A DNA stretch of 56,208 nt from Saprospiraceae bacterium. GTDB taxonomy: Bacteria; Bacteroidota; Bacteroidia; Chitinophagales; Saprospiraceae. The notes beneath the pieces are model-generated. The model was not told where the DNA came from. It worked only from the letters and a program-made list of their open reading frames with translations, and did not search any database. Every line of letters starts with the position of its first letter. The first letter of the stretch is position 1. The translations under genes were made by a program, and so were the position numbers. Location of the stretch: contig JAIYCH010000066.1 in assembly GCA_027488135.1 (NCBI GenBank), positions 1 to 56,208 on the forward strand. Reading direction: 5' to 3'. This document shows positions 26,908-34,805 of this stretch, one piece after another.

Positions 26908-27585
26908 ATGTGTGGAAGGTACTCTTTTAATGTAAAAAAGGACGTTTTGAAGGTTCAACTGCCAGGCGTTTCTCTTCCTGATGATTGGATTGAAAATTTA
27001 AATATTTGTCCAACGGAGAAGGCTTTAACTATTCATAAGATAGATACTATGGCATTATCTTTTATGCAATGGGGTTTTCAACAGAAAAAAAAAAAAAAAA
27101 AGGATTTACCACTATATATAAATGCCCGTTCTGAAACTATTTTTGAAAAAATAAACTTCAAAGGATCTATAATAAATAGAAGATGTATTATACCTGCTGA
27201 TAGTTTTTACGAATGGAAGACCTATGGTAAATCAAAAATACCTTATAGAATCTTGCCTTCTAAAGATCCTGTTTTGTTTATGGCAGGAATATGGCAGACT
27301 TTTGAATCTAGTAATAATACCTTTTCTTCTTTTGTTATTGTTACCACTGAATCAAATGAGGATATTGCCTTTTTGCACAACAGAATGCCTGTGATATTGG
27401 AAACTGAGGATAAGCGGGAAAACTGGCTTTCTGATGGTGCATCAAAAGTGGAATTAGTGAAAATTATGGTTCCTTCTCCCTCTACTTATCTAACGAGTTA
27501 TCCAGTAGCTCCTCTTGTTAATAAAATAAGAGTGAAAAATGGTGCTCTTCATGACAAAGGACATTCACCCTTAACTTTATTCTAA
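26908..27585 (+). CDS. SRAP domain protein (YedK/HMCES-like)
   Basis: 225 residues. SOS response-associated peptidase fold that crosslinks to abasic sites in single-stranded DNA: the catalytic Cys2 is exposed after Met removal (MCGRYSF), the active-site Asn/Arg are in YINARSETI, Glu in CIIPADSFYEWK, and His in FLHNRMPVIL. The family usually has about 220 residues. A run of 17 A at 27085-27101 encodes six Lys (residues 60-65) between MQWGFQQ and DLPL, where relatives have a Trp- and Pro-containing loop. It is the first + gene to the right of the origin candidate. Confidence 0.92.
   Translation: MCGRYSFNVKKDVLKVQLPGVSLPDDWIENLNICPTEKALTIHKIDTMALSFMQWGFQQKKKKKKDLPLYINARSETIFEKINFKGSIINRRCIIPADSFYEWKTYGKSKIPYRILPSKDPVLFMAGIWQTFESSNNTFSSFVIVTTESNEDIAFLHNRMPVILETEDKRENWLSDGASKVELVKIMVPSPSTYLTSYPVAPLVNKIRVKNGALHDKGHSPLTLF
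27085..27101 (+). repeat. Homopolymer A17 inside the SRAP gene
   Basis: Seventeen consecutive A followed by GG. The frame is intact at this length. Such a run is prone to polymerase slippage in replication and transcription, and to sequencing error. Confidence 0.9.
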
Positions 27586-27596
27586 CACCTTTATAT

Positions 27597-28049
27597 ATGA
27601 GAGTAGTAATTCAAAGAGTGCTTGAAGCCTCGGTTAAAGTAAACAATGAAGTCGTTGGGAATATTGATAACGGCTTATTGGTTTTTGCCGGATTTGAAGA
27701 GGATGATAATAATGAGGACATTGATTGGATCGTAAGGAAGATTATTGGCTTACGTATTTTCAATGATGCTCAGCAAATAATGAATCTTTCTATTTTGGAA
27801 ACTGGGGGTAATATGTTAGTTATTTCTCAATTTACCCTACATGCTTCAACCAAAAAGGGAAATAGGCCTTCTTATATAAAGGCTGCAAAACCACAAAGTG
27901 CTTTGATTAAATATGAAAGCACCCTTTCATTGCTCTCTGATGCATTAGGGAAAAAAGTTGAAAGGGGTATTTTTGGTGCCGATATGAAGGTGTCTCTGAT
28001 CAATGACGGACCGGTTACCATTTTAATGGATTCTAAAAATAAAGAGTAA
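27597..28049 (+). CDS. dtd: D-aminoacyl-tRNA deacylase
   Basis: 150 residues, exact family length. Hydrolyses D-aminoacyl-tRNA. The signatures are MRVVIQRVLEASVKV at the N-terminus, the catalytic SQFTL (about residues 77-81), RPSYIKAA and the cross-subunit cis-Pro motif NDGPVT near the C-terminus (Gly-cisPro usually). It follows the SRAP gene by 11 bases and precedes the MazG-like gene by 3 bases, forming a likely operon. Confidence 0.97.
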   Translation: MRVVIQRVLEASVKVNNEVVGNIDNGLLVFAGFEEDDNNEDIDWIVRKIIGLRIFNDAQQIMNLSILETGGNMLVISQFTLHASTKKGNRPSYIKAAKPQSALIKYESTLSLLSDALGKKVERGIFGADMKVSLINDGPVTILMDSKNKE

Positions 28050-28052
28050 ATA

Positions 28053-28391
28053 ATGGAGATTACTAAAGCACAGGAAATTGTTGATCAATGGATTAATACG
28101 CTGGGCGTCAGATATTTTAATGAGTTGACTAACACCGCTATTTTGATGGAGGAGGTCGGTGAAGTGGCGAGACTTATGGCCAGAATGTATGGAGAGCAAT
28201 CTTTTAAAAGTACGGAGATTGAAAAAAATAGTAAAGAAGCATTAGCTGACGAATTAGCCGATGTTTTTTTTGTGTTAATTTGTATTGCTAATCAAACAGG
28301 TATAAACTTAGAGATGGCGCTAGAAAAAAATTTGCAAAAAAAATCAGATAGAGACAATAAAAGACATTTTGATAATATCAAGCTAAAATAA
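28053..28391 (+). CDS. MazG-like nucleotide pyrophosphohydrolase
   Basis: 112 residues. All-alpha NTP pyrophosphohydrolase: metal-binding pattern ILMEEVGEVARLMAR (ExxE) and ADELADVFFVLICIANQ (ExxD). The length fits the single-domain MazG-like group found next to dtd in many Bacteroidota. It probably removes non-canonical dNTPs. Three bases separate it from dtd. Confidence 0.9.
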   Translation: MEITKAQEIVDQWINTLGVRYFNELTNTAILMEEVGEVARLMARMYGEQSFKSTEIEKNSKEALADELADVFFVLICIANQTGINLEMALEKNLQKKSDRDNKRHFDNIKLK

Positions 28392-28427
28392 GAATTTTTA
28401 ATATTCGTTTTTTTTAAAAGATAATGA

Positions 28428-29705
28428 ATGAATGAATTAGGAGGTATAAGCAAACATCTTACAGCATTAACTACTTTGGAGAAGTCATTGCATCTCAAAC
28501 AAATGCAAATTTCCGGTCTCCTCGCCATAACTAAAGGAATAGGCATGAATCACCCTGCCGCAGATCTTTTTTCCGAATATAAATCTTTTCTTGATTGGGT
28601 TTTGGGTGTAAAATCTATGCTTTTATTTGTTCGTGAAAATGATAAATGGGAACTGGCTAGTTCTCTTCGTGTGCCTGAAACTCTTTTGCACATGGATATT
28701 GTTGATAAATTATCCTCTTATTTGGAATTACATAATATTGAGGGTGACGATCACCCCTTAATAAAATACTTTGATGTGGCTATTCCTATAAACCACAAAG
28801 ATCAACAAATTGCCTACGTCTTTGTCGGTGGCTTTCTTAGTGAAGATGATGATATTTTTGATAAGGTTCAAATTATCACCGCTATTACGCAAATAATTGC
28901 CGTAGCTATTGAAAATAAAAGATTGTTTAAATCGCAGATTGATAGGGAAAGGTTAAATCATGAAATGGAACTTGCTGCAGAGGTTCAAAAGATGCTCATT
29001 CCTAAAAAATTGCCTATCTCAAAAAATTATGAATTTGATAGTATTTACAAACCAAAATTAGGTGTTGGTGGTGATTATTTCGATTATATTCAGTTTGATG
29101 ATGGAAAATTAGTCTTTTGTGTTGGTGATTTTACGGGTAAAGGTGTATCTGCCGCTTTGTTAATGTCTAATTTTCAAGCTAATTTTCATACTTTAATTAA
29201 TAAGCGTACCGCTTTAGATCCTTTTATAAGAGATTTAAATAGTACCGTGTTCAGGTTAACAGAAGGTGAGCGATTCATTACTTTTTTTATCGCGGAATAT
29301 GATATTTATTCACACTCCTTAACTTATATTAATGCAGGTCATAATCCTCCTTTTTTGTTGAATGGAAACCGTTTAATAGAGTTGAAGGATGGTTGCATTT
29401 TATTGGGACCTTTTCCTGAAATTCCGCACATAGATACTGGTTTTGTGGAACTGGATAAAGATGTTCCATCCATGATCTTAACCTACACAGACGGAATTAC
29501 CGATATAATGAATGAAGAGGGGGAGTATTTTAATGAAACCTATCTTAAAGAATTTTTGTTAAAAAACAAAAATATGGATGTTTCAAACTTTAATGAACAA
29601 TTGAATATTTTTATTGATACTTTTAAGGGAACTGAATCTTATCCGGATGATTTTACCGTTCTTACGGGAAAATTTATGTCTCCAAAAGCATTACTAAATA
29701 GTTAA
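28428..29705 (+). CDS. GAF-domain PP2C phosphatase (RsbU/SpoIIE type)
   Basis: 425 residues. N-terminal GAF-like sensor (about residues 20-165), a short coiled linker (RERLNHEMELAAEVQKML) and a C-terminal PPM phosphatase domain. Metal-binding and catalytic motifs are GVGGDYFDYIQF, VGDFTGKGVSAALLMS, YINAGHNPPFLLNG, LTYTDGITDIMN and DDFTVL. RsbU-type enzymes dephosphorylate anti-sigma antagonist proteins. No anti-sigma partner is adjacent. 12 bases before the TM2 gene. Confidence 0.9.
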   Translation: MNELGGISKHLTALTTLEKSLHLKQMQISGLLAITKGIGMNHPAADLFSEYKSFLDWVLGVKSMLLFVRENDKWELASSLRVPETLLHMDIVDKLSSYLELHNIEGDDHPLIKYFDVAIPINHKDQQIAYVFVGGFLSEDDDIFDKVQIITAITQIIAVAIENKRLFKSQIDRERLNHEMELAAEVQKMLIPKKLPISKNYEFDSIYKPKLGVGGDYFDYIQFDDGKLVFCVGDFTGKGVSAALLMSNFQANFHTLINKRTALDPFIRDLNSTVFRLTEGERFITFFIAEYDIYSHSLTYINAGHNPPFLLNGNRLIELKDGCILLGPFPEIPHIDTGFVELDKDVPSMILTYTDGITDIMNEEGEYFNETYLKEFLLKNKNMDVSNFNEQLNIFIDTFKGTESYPDDFTVLTGKFMSPKALLNS

Positions 29706-29717
29706 AATGGATTCTAT

Positions 29718-30455
29718 ATGAGCCAGTTAAAAAAAGAAAAGGATATTGCAGGTATTCTTGCCTTAATCTTTGGCTTCATTGGCCTACACCGTTTCTATCT
29801 TGGACAAAGAGGAAAGGGAATCCTTTATTTGTTATTAGCTTTCACAGGTATCTCGGCTATTTTAGGATTAATTGATGCTTTTACTTTCTTTTCAATGGAT
29901 AATAAAACTTTTGACATCAAATATAATAGAGATTTTTTGAGGGTATTACCTAAAAAAGAATTTGAAACATCAGGAAAAAGGAATCTTGACAATGCTAAGC
30001 CTAATAAAAAAGGTAATTTTTCTTTGGATAATGGAAATATTCACGTTAAAAGTGGAAAATCAAAATTTCTTTCCTATGATTATGATGGGGCCATTTTGGA
30101 TTTTTCAAAAGCATTGGACATAAATCCTCGTGAAATTGCCGCTCACTTTAATATTGCTTGTGCTTATTCGTTGAATGAAAATATTGAGAAAGCTCTTTTT
30201 CATTTAGATAAAGCTGTTCTTTACGGTTTTGATGATTTTGAAAAAATAAAAACGCATGATGCCCTTGCTTTTCTAAGGGTCCAACCCGAGTTTATGCTTT
30301 TTTTGAACAATAATTTTCGTCTTTCTGGACAAAATATAAAGGATGAACCTTTATTGAATTCAGAAAATATTGAAAAATTGGAGCAACTTCGTTTAAGGGG
30401 TTTATTAACAGATGAAGAATTTAATGTTCAGAAAATGAAAATTTCTCGCTTATGA
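29718..30455 (+). CDS. TM2 domain protein with TPR and SHOCT
   Basis: 245 residues. The TM2 domain (about 10-70) shows two membrane helices with AGILALIFGFIGLHRFYLG and GILYLLLAFTGISAILGLID. A TPR-like repeat region (about 105-185) has FLSYDYDGAILDFSKALDIN and AHFNIACAYSLNENIEKALF. The C-terminus IEKLEQLRLRGLLTDEEFNV is a SHOCT domain, common at the end of membrane-proximal proteins. Function unknown. The stop overlaps the CBS gene by four bases. Confidence 0.8.
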   Translation: MSQLKKEKDIAGILALIFGFIGLHRFYLGQRGKGILYLLLAFTGISAILGLIDAFTFFSMDNKTFDIKYNRDFLRVLPKKEFETSGKRNLDNAKPNKKGNFSLDNGNIHVKSGKSKFLSYDYDGAILDFSKALDINPREIAAHFNIACAYSLNENIEKALFHLDKAVLYGFDDFEKIKTHDALAFLRVQPEFMLFLNNNFRLSGQNIKDEPLLNSENIEKLEQLRLRGLLTDEEFNVQKMKISRL

Positions 30456-31108
30456 TGGCATCAGCCTTTATTGACCCTTCCATTGTTCCTTTAAAAATTT
30501 CAGATTCAGTGGCTATCGCTATTGATTTTTTTAAAGAATTTTCTGTAAGGCAACTTCCTGTTGTTCAGGATAATATATGTATTGGCATACTTTCTTTAGA
30601 TGAAATAGAAGAAGAATTGGCAGATATCCCCGTTTTGGATTTTATAAATTTAAGTTATTCATTTGCATCAACTTATGACCATATTTATGAGGTTATGAGA
30701 GCTATTTCTGAACAATCAGTTACCCTTTTTCCCATTATCGATGAAAACAATAACTACTTAGGTTGTATTACTTTAGCCTCCCTGTTTAAAAATTATGTTA
30801 ATTGTGCCGCTTTTTCTCAACCTGGTTCTATTTTAGTATTGGAAATGGATAAAAAAAATTATTCACTCGCAGAAATAGCCAGAATTGTAGAATCTGAAAA
30901 TAAAGTTATTTTAAGTTCATTATTAAGCTCAAATGCGGAGAGTGATCGTCTCGAAATTACGCTAAAGTTAAATAGTGCCCAAATTCAAAATTTATTATCT
31001 ACTTTTGAAAGATTTGGATATAATATAAAGGCTACATTCGACGAAGAGGATGTCAAGGACACCTTAAAAAACAGGTACGAATCCTTGATGACCTATCTAA
31101 ATGTCTGA
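30452..31108 (+). CDS. CBS domain protein
   Basis: 218 residues, starting at ATG 30452 inside the TM2 gene stop (another ATG follows at 30455). Two CBS motifs in the first 130 residues (SVAIAIDFFKEFSVRQLPVV; LFPIIDENNNYLGCITLASL) and an ACT-like C-terminus (LVLEMDKKNYSLAEIARIVE, LKLNSAQIQNLLSTFERFGY). Such proteins bind adenine nucleotides. In many Bacteroidota a CBS gene of this size precedes NAD kinase; here an outer-membrane gene lies between. A nucleotide-sensing regulatory role is inferred. Confidence 0.85.
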   Translation: MMASAFIDPSIVPLKISDSVAIAIDFFKEFSVRQLPVVQDNICIGILSLDEIEEELADIPVLDFINLSYSFASTYDHIYEVMRAISEQSVTLFPIIDENNNYLGCITLASLFKNYVNCAAFSQPGSILVLEMDKKNYSLAEIARIVESENKVILSSLLSSNAESDRLEITLKLNSAQIQNLLSTFERFGYNIKATFDEEDVKDTLKNRYESLMTYLNV

Positions 31109-31114
31109 TCTTTT

Positions 31115-32527
31115 ATGTTAAAATCATTACTGCCTTTTCTTTTTTTTTCGCTGGTTTCGGCTGCTTTATTTGGTCAGTCCGATAGCGCTGTTTTAGTAAA
31201 ATTAGTTTCCATAACAGGCTATAAACATATAAAAGTTCAAATTATAAGCAGGCAATTAAGTGTGCATGACGGAGATGTTTTTGTTAATAAAAAGGCACTT
31301 GATGACGCATTGCGTTTTTCAGAGCAAATACTGATAAATACAGGACTTATAAGAGAATTAACATTTGAACTCGTCGAACTACAAAAAAATGTTTTTGTAG
31401 TTTACCTTGACGTAAAGGAATCCTGGAATTTTTATCCTATTCCATATTTCAATTTAGCAGATCGTAATTTTAATGTCTGGTGGGTTGAGCAAAAAAGAGC
31501 GTTAAACAGAGTAAACCTCGGTGTGAAATTATATCATAGAAATGTTTTGGGTTATGCTGATGCATTAAAAATTACATTATCAGATGGTTACAACAGAACC
31601 TACAAATTAGAGTATAAATTTCCTTATTTAGATAAGGCTATGAAATGGGGCGTTTTTGGTAAACTTTCCTTTCAGCAATGGAGAGAAATTAATTATGATA
31701 CTAGGGAAAATAAACAACTTTTTTATAGAAAGCCTGATAATTCTTTCTTGTCAAATTATTTTCTTACCGAGGCAGGTGTAACTTTTAGGCCCGCTTTTCA
31801 AAGTGTTCATACTTTTCTTTATGGCTTTCAAAGTAGAACGGTAGATGCAGTCATTTCTAAAAATCTTAATCCAGATTATTTGCTTAATGGTGATGAAAAG
31901 CAAAATTTCTCTTTCTTAAGGTATTCCTATCAATTTGATAACAGAGACAATCGTTTTTATCCCCTGGATGGTTACTTTTTTCAGTTTGAAGCTGAAAAAT
32001 CGGGTTTATTGAAAAAGGATGACAGAAATGCTTTAACGATAATGGGACTTACAGATATTTATAAAGCTATAAATCCGGGTCTAAGTTTGTCGGTAGGTGC
32101 CAGAGGAAAATATTCATTTATAAGAAATAAGCAGCCTTATTACGATAATAGAGCGCTTGGATTTTCAGAATTTACCACCCTCCGTGGTTATGAATATTAC
32201 CTGGTTGATGGTCTCGATTTAGCTATGTTGCAAACTACTGCCAGACTATTACTTTTTCAAGGTGTTAATAATTTTGGAAAATTAGTTTTTATTGATGCTT
32301 TTCGTGTGCAACCTTATAAAGTTTATTTAACCTTGCATAGTGATTGGGGAATAGTTAATAATCCTTTTTCTGTGGAAAATATTAATCCATTGGATAATAA
32401 ACTGTTGTGGAGCTATGGGGTTGGAATCAATATAAAATTGTATTTTGACATGGTAGCCAGAATAGAGTATAGTAGGAATATTGAAAAAGGGGATGGTATT
32501 TTTTTAAATTTTAACGCTTCTTTTTAA
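31115..32527 (+). CDS. Outer-membrane POTRA/beta-barrel protein (Omp85-like)
   Basis: 470 residues with a signal peptide (MLKSLLPFLFFSLVSAALFG). One POTRA-like domain at about residues 25-105 (LVSITGYKHIKVQIISRQLS, INTGLIRELTFELVEL, VFVVYLDVKESWNFYPIPYF) and a barrel with repeated aromatic strands. The conserved LRGYEYYLVDG (LRGY motif of the Omp85 barrel loop 6) and a terminal Phe (NFNASF) support BamA/TamA-type membership, but only one POTRA is visible, far fewer than in BamA. Probably an outer-membrane assembly or export pore. NAD kinase follows by two bases. Confidence 0.8.
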   Translation: MLKSLLPFLFFSLVSAALFGQSDSAVLVKLVSITGYKHIKVQIISRQLSVHDGDVFVNKKALDDALRFSEQILINTGLIRELTFELVELQKNVFVVYLDVKESWNFYPIPYFNLADRNFNVWWVEQKRALNRVNLGVKLYHRNVLGYADALKITLSDGYNRTYKLEYKFPYLDKAMKWGVFGKLSFQQWREINYDTRENKQLFYRKPDNSFLSNYFLTEAGVTFRPAFQSVHTFLYGFQSRTVDAVISKNLNPDYLLNGDEKQNFSFLRYSYQFDNRDNRFYPLDGYFFQFEAEKSGLLKKDDRNALTIMGLTDIYKAINPGLSLSVGARGKYSFIRNKQPYYDNRALGFSEFTTLRGYEYYLVDGLDLAMLQTTARLLLFQGVNNFGKLVFIDAFRVQPYKVYLTLHSDWGIVNNPFSVENINPLDNKLLWSYGVGINIKLYFDMVARIEYSRNIEKGDGIFLNFNASF

Positions 32528-32528
32528 T

Positions 32529-33410
32529 ATGCAAGTGGCTATTTTTTCAAAAGTTTATAAACCTAAAGATCATGCTGCCATAGAGATGTTGATTCATGCA
32601 TTACATGCTGAAGACATAACTTCTTATTGGTATAAGCCATTTTTTGAGGACATAAAAAATGAATTTACTTTTCCCAGAGATGTAGGATTATTTGAAAATC
32701 ACTTAGATTTTATTTTAAAAAAATTTGACTTTCTTATAGCACTGGGTGGTGACGGAACCATGCTAAATGCCTTGTTATATACCAGAGAAAGTGGCGTGCC
32801 ATTGGTTGGTATAAATTTAGGTAGAATGGGTTTTTTAGCAACGATTGAAAAAAAAAGAATCACTGAAGCTATTCATTTAATGGCTTTGGGTCGATTATTG
32901 CGTGAAGAAAGACAAATGTTGTTTCTGGAAAGTAATCAGCCCATTTTCGATAATGTTCGTTTTGCGTTGAATGATTTTACCATTCTAAAAAGGGATACTT
33001 CCTCCATGATCACCATTCATACCTATATCAACGGAGCTTACCTAAATTCCTATTGGGCAGACGGTATCATCGTTTCTACGCCTACAGGTTCTTCTGGATA
33101 TTCTCTCAGCTGCGGTGGTCCTGTTATATTTCCTCAATCTGGAAACTTCGTTATAACCCCTGTTGCTCCACATAATCTTAATGTTCGCCCGGTAGTCATT
33201 TCAGATGATTCCATTATTTCATTTGAAATAGAAGGCAGAACAGATAATTTTTTGTGTACCCTGGATTCGAGGCATGAAATGGTTACTTCAAATCATCAAT
33301 TAGCGGTAAGAAGAAACAAATTTCCTGCTTATTTGGCACATTTACCTGACATTGGGTTCTTAGATACGCTTCGTGACAAGTTATCCTGGGGTATTGATAC
33401 CCGAAATTAA
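32529..33410 (+). CDS. nadK: NAD kinase
   Basis: 293 residues. Phosphorylates NAD to NADP. The GGDGTMLNAL motif (about residues 73-82), NLGRMGFLATI, the NxxD-like NDFTI region, and DGIIVSTPTGSSGYSLSCGGP are all present. Length normal. Two bases downstream of the Omp85-like gene, so very likely co-transcribed with the CBS gene and the barrel gene. Confidence 0.96.
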   Translation: MQVAIFSKVYKPKDHAAIEMLIHALHAEDITSYWYKPFFEDIKNEFTFPRDVGLFENHLDFILKKFDFLIALGGDGTMLNALLYTRESGVPLVGINLGRMGFLATIEKKRITEAIHLMALGRLLREERQMLFLESNQPIFDNVRFALNDFTILKRDTSSMITIHTYINGAYLNSYWADGIIVSTPTGSSGYSLSCGGPVIFPQSGNFVITPVAPHNLNVRPVVISDDSIISFEIEGRTDNFLCTLDSRHEMVTSNHQLAVRRNKFPAYLAHLPDIGFLDTLRDKLSWGIDTRN

Positions 33411-33427
33411 TCATTAAACTTTTATCT

Positions 33428-33868
33428 ATGACTTTCTTGCCTTTCCACAGACAGTTGTTTTTCTTATCTTTTATATTCATAACAGTTACCTTTTTATTTG
33501 AATCTCAAACATTTACCTTTTCTGCGGGTTCACTAAAAATTAGTAGCGAAACTCACCCTCTGTTCATTATTAGTGCTGGTTTAGCTTTTCTTCAGGGTAT
33601 ATTTATCTGGATTTTAAGGGTTAAAAAAAATATTCTTTTTCCTGAACCAATAGGATATTTTCACTTTTTTTTTTTTTTTTTTTCTTTATTTGGTTTAAAT
33701 TTTCTTTCAAAAAGGATTCCTTCCACTTTATTTTTAACAGCTGAAGAATCAAAATGGCTACCTTTTTTCAATGGGGCAGTCTGGTTTGTTTGTTTTCTAT
33801 ATATCTCCAGTTTTATATTGTTTTTGAGTACTTCCTTTATTCTGCTCACGAAAAGGGAAGAGCAATAA
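33428..33868 (+). CDS. Four-helix membrane protein, unknown (DUF4293-like?)
   Basis: 146 residues with four hydrophobic segments (about 8-26, 45-63, 75-93, 112-135). This topology and length fit DUF4293-type small Bacteroidota membrane proteins, but I do not see a diagnostic motif. A run of 19 T at 33665-33683 encodes six Phe (YFHFFFFFFSLFG); the frame is intact at this length but such runs are slippery. Its 3' end overlaps the convergent GHMP kinase gene by 23 bases. Confidence 0.6.
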   Translation: MTFLPFHRQLFFLSFIFITVTFLFESQTFTFSAGSLKISSETHPLFIISAGLAFLQGIFIWILRVKKNILFPEPIGYFHFFFFFFSLFGLNFLSKRIPSTLFLTAEESKWLPFFNGAVWFVCFLYISSFILFLSTSFILLTKREEQ

Positions 33869-34739
33869 TATTTAAATTCGGGTATAGCAAAGAAACCTGT
33901 TTTTCTTTAAGGGTTGATAGCCCCAATAAATATCCGCCACCACCTGCACCACAAAGTTTTAGATGGGTGTGTCCTTCATTATTTCCTTTATGCCAATACT
34001 CAATAAGATTTTGAGGAATCATGGCTTTAAAAAAATGTGTTTGTAATTGGCTTAATTCCAACCACTGTTTTTTTAATTCTGTAAATCTGCTGTCTAAATG
34101 TTCCTGAATTGTTTGATCAACAACCGGAACATAATGGTTTTCAAAATCAGATGTATAGTTTTTGTTGTTCTGTATTTCATGTAGAAAGGTGGAAACCAGC
34201 GGTTCTGTTTTTCTCGCTATGCCGCAGTCCAATAGAAAGAAAAACAGTTCATCGGGTGGGGAAGGAACATTGATTTTATCTATTTTATCATTTGCCAATA
34301 AGAGGGAATGTTTTAAATAGGAAACAAGAGGATCAGTTCCTGAACTGTTTCCATGAAAGTAGGATTCCAAGACACCTAACTCTTTTTTTAACTCCTGTAA
34401 ATTCGTAATTGAAGGATTTGTAATGGCTGAGATTGAAAAATGAGCATAAAAGGCAGCGACTAAAGCGCCAGAACTACCTGCACCATATCCTTGAGGAATG
34501 GAAGATTCAAAAAATAAGCCACTGTATAGTTCCTGTTCAAAATGCACCAAATTATAGTCGGCAGCTTGGGGTAATTTTTTTAGATATTCAAGCCATCCAA
34601 AGAGGGATATATTATCTGCACCATTCACATGCTCCCAACTTCCACTTTGAGAAATTAATGGAATGGCCAATGCTTTATTTTTTAAAACAATAGAATATTC
34701 ACCATATAGTAAAATTTTTCCAGGATAGAAGTTGCGCAT
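33846..34739 (-). CDS. GHMP kinase, mevalonate-kinase-like
   Basis: 297 residues. ATP-dependent kinase of the GHMP superfamily: N-terminal YPGKILLYGEYSIVLKNKAL, the ATP loop PQGYGAGSSGALVAA (about residues 87-101) and the C-terminal LCGAGGGGYLLGL. The segment ESYFHGNSSGTDPLVSYL matches the mevalonate-kinase-like group of Bacteroidota, which often sits with isoprenoid genes. Mevalonate as substrate is an inference; no other mevalonate-pathway gene is nearby. It is the only minus-strand gene between 26.9 and 40.9 kb. Confidence 0.8.
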   Translation of the reverse strand: MRNFYPGKILLYGEYSIVLKNKALAIPLISQSGSWEHVNGADNISLFGWLEYLKKLPQAADYNLVHFEQELYSGLFFESSIPQGYGAGSSGALVAAFYAHFSISAITNPSITNLQELKKELGVLESYFHGNSSGTDPLVSYLKHSLLLANDKIDKINVPSPPDELFFFLLDCGIARKTEPLVSTFLHEIQNNKNYTSDFENHYVPVVDQTIQEHLDSRFTELKKQWLELSQLQTHFFKAMIPQNLIEYWHKGNNEGHTHLKLCGAGGGGYLLGLSTLKEKQVSLLYPNLNIIALPFS

Positions 34740-34741
34740 AA

Positions 34742-34770
34742 TTTGAAATATAAGAGCTAAATTACTTTTG
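34742..34770 (+). promoter_or_regulatory. Promoter TTTG-N17-TACTTTTG of the Nramp-like gene
   Basis: TTTG at 34742-34745 and a perfect TAnnTTTG box at 34763-34770. The predicted start near 34777 leaves a leader of about 29 bases to the ATG at 34806. Confidence 0.6.
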
Positions 34771-34805
34771 TTTTTTTAAATTCTTACTTTACTAAAGCTT
34801 ATTTA

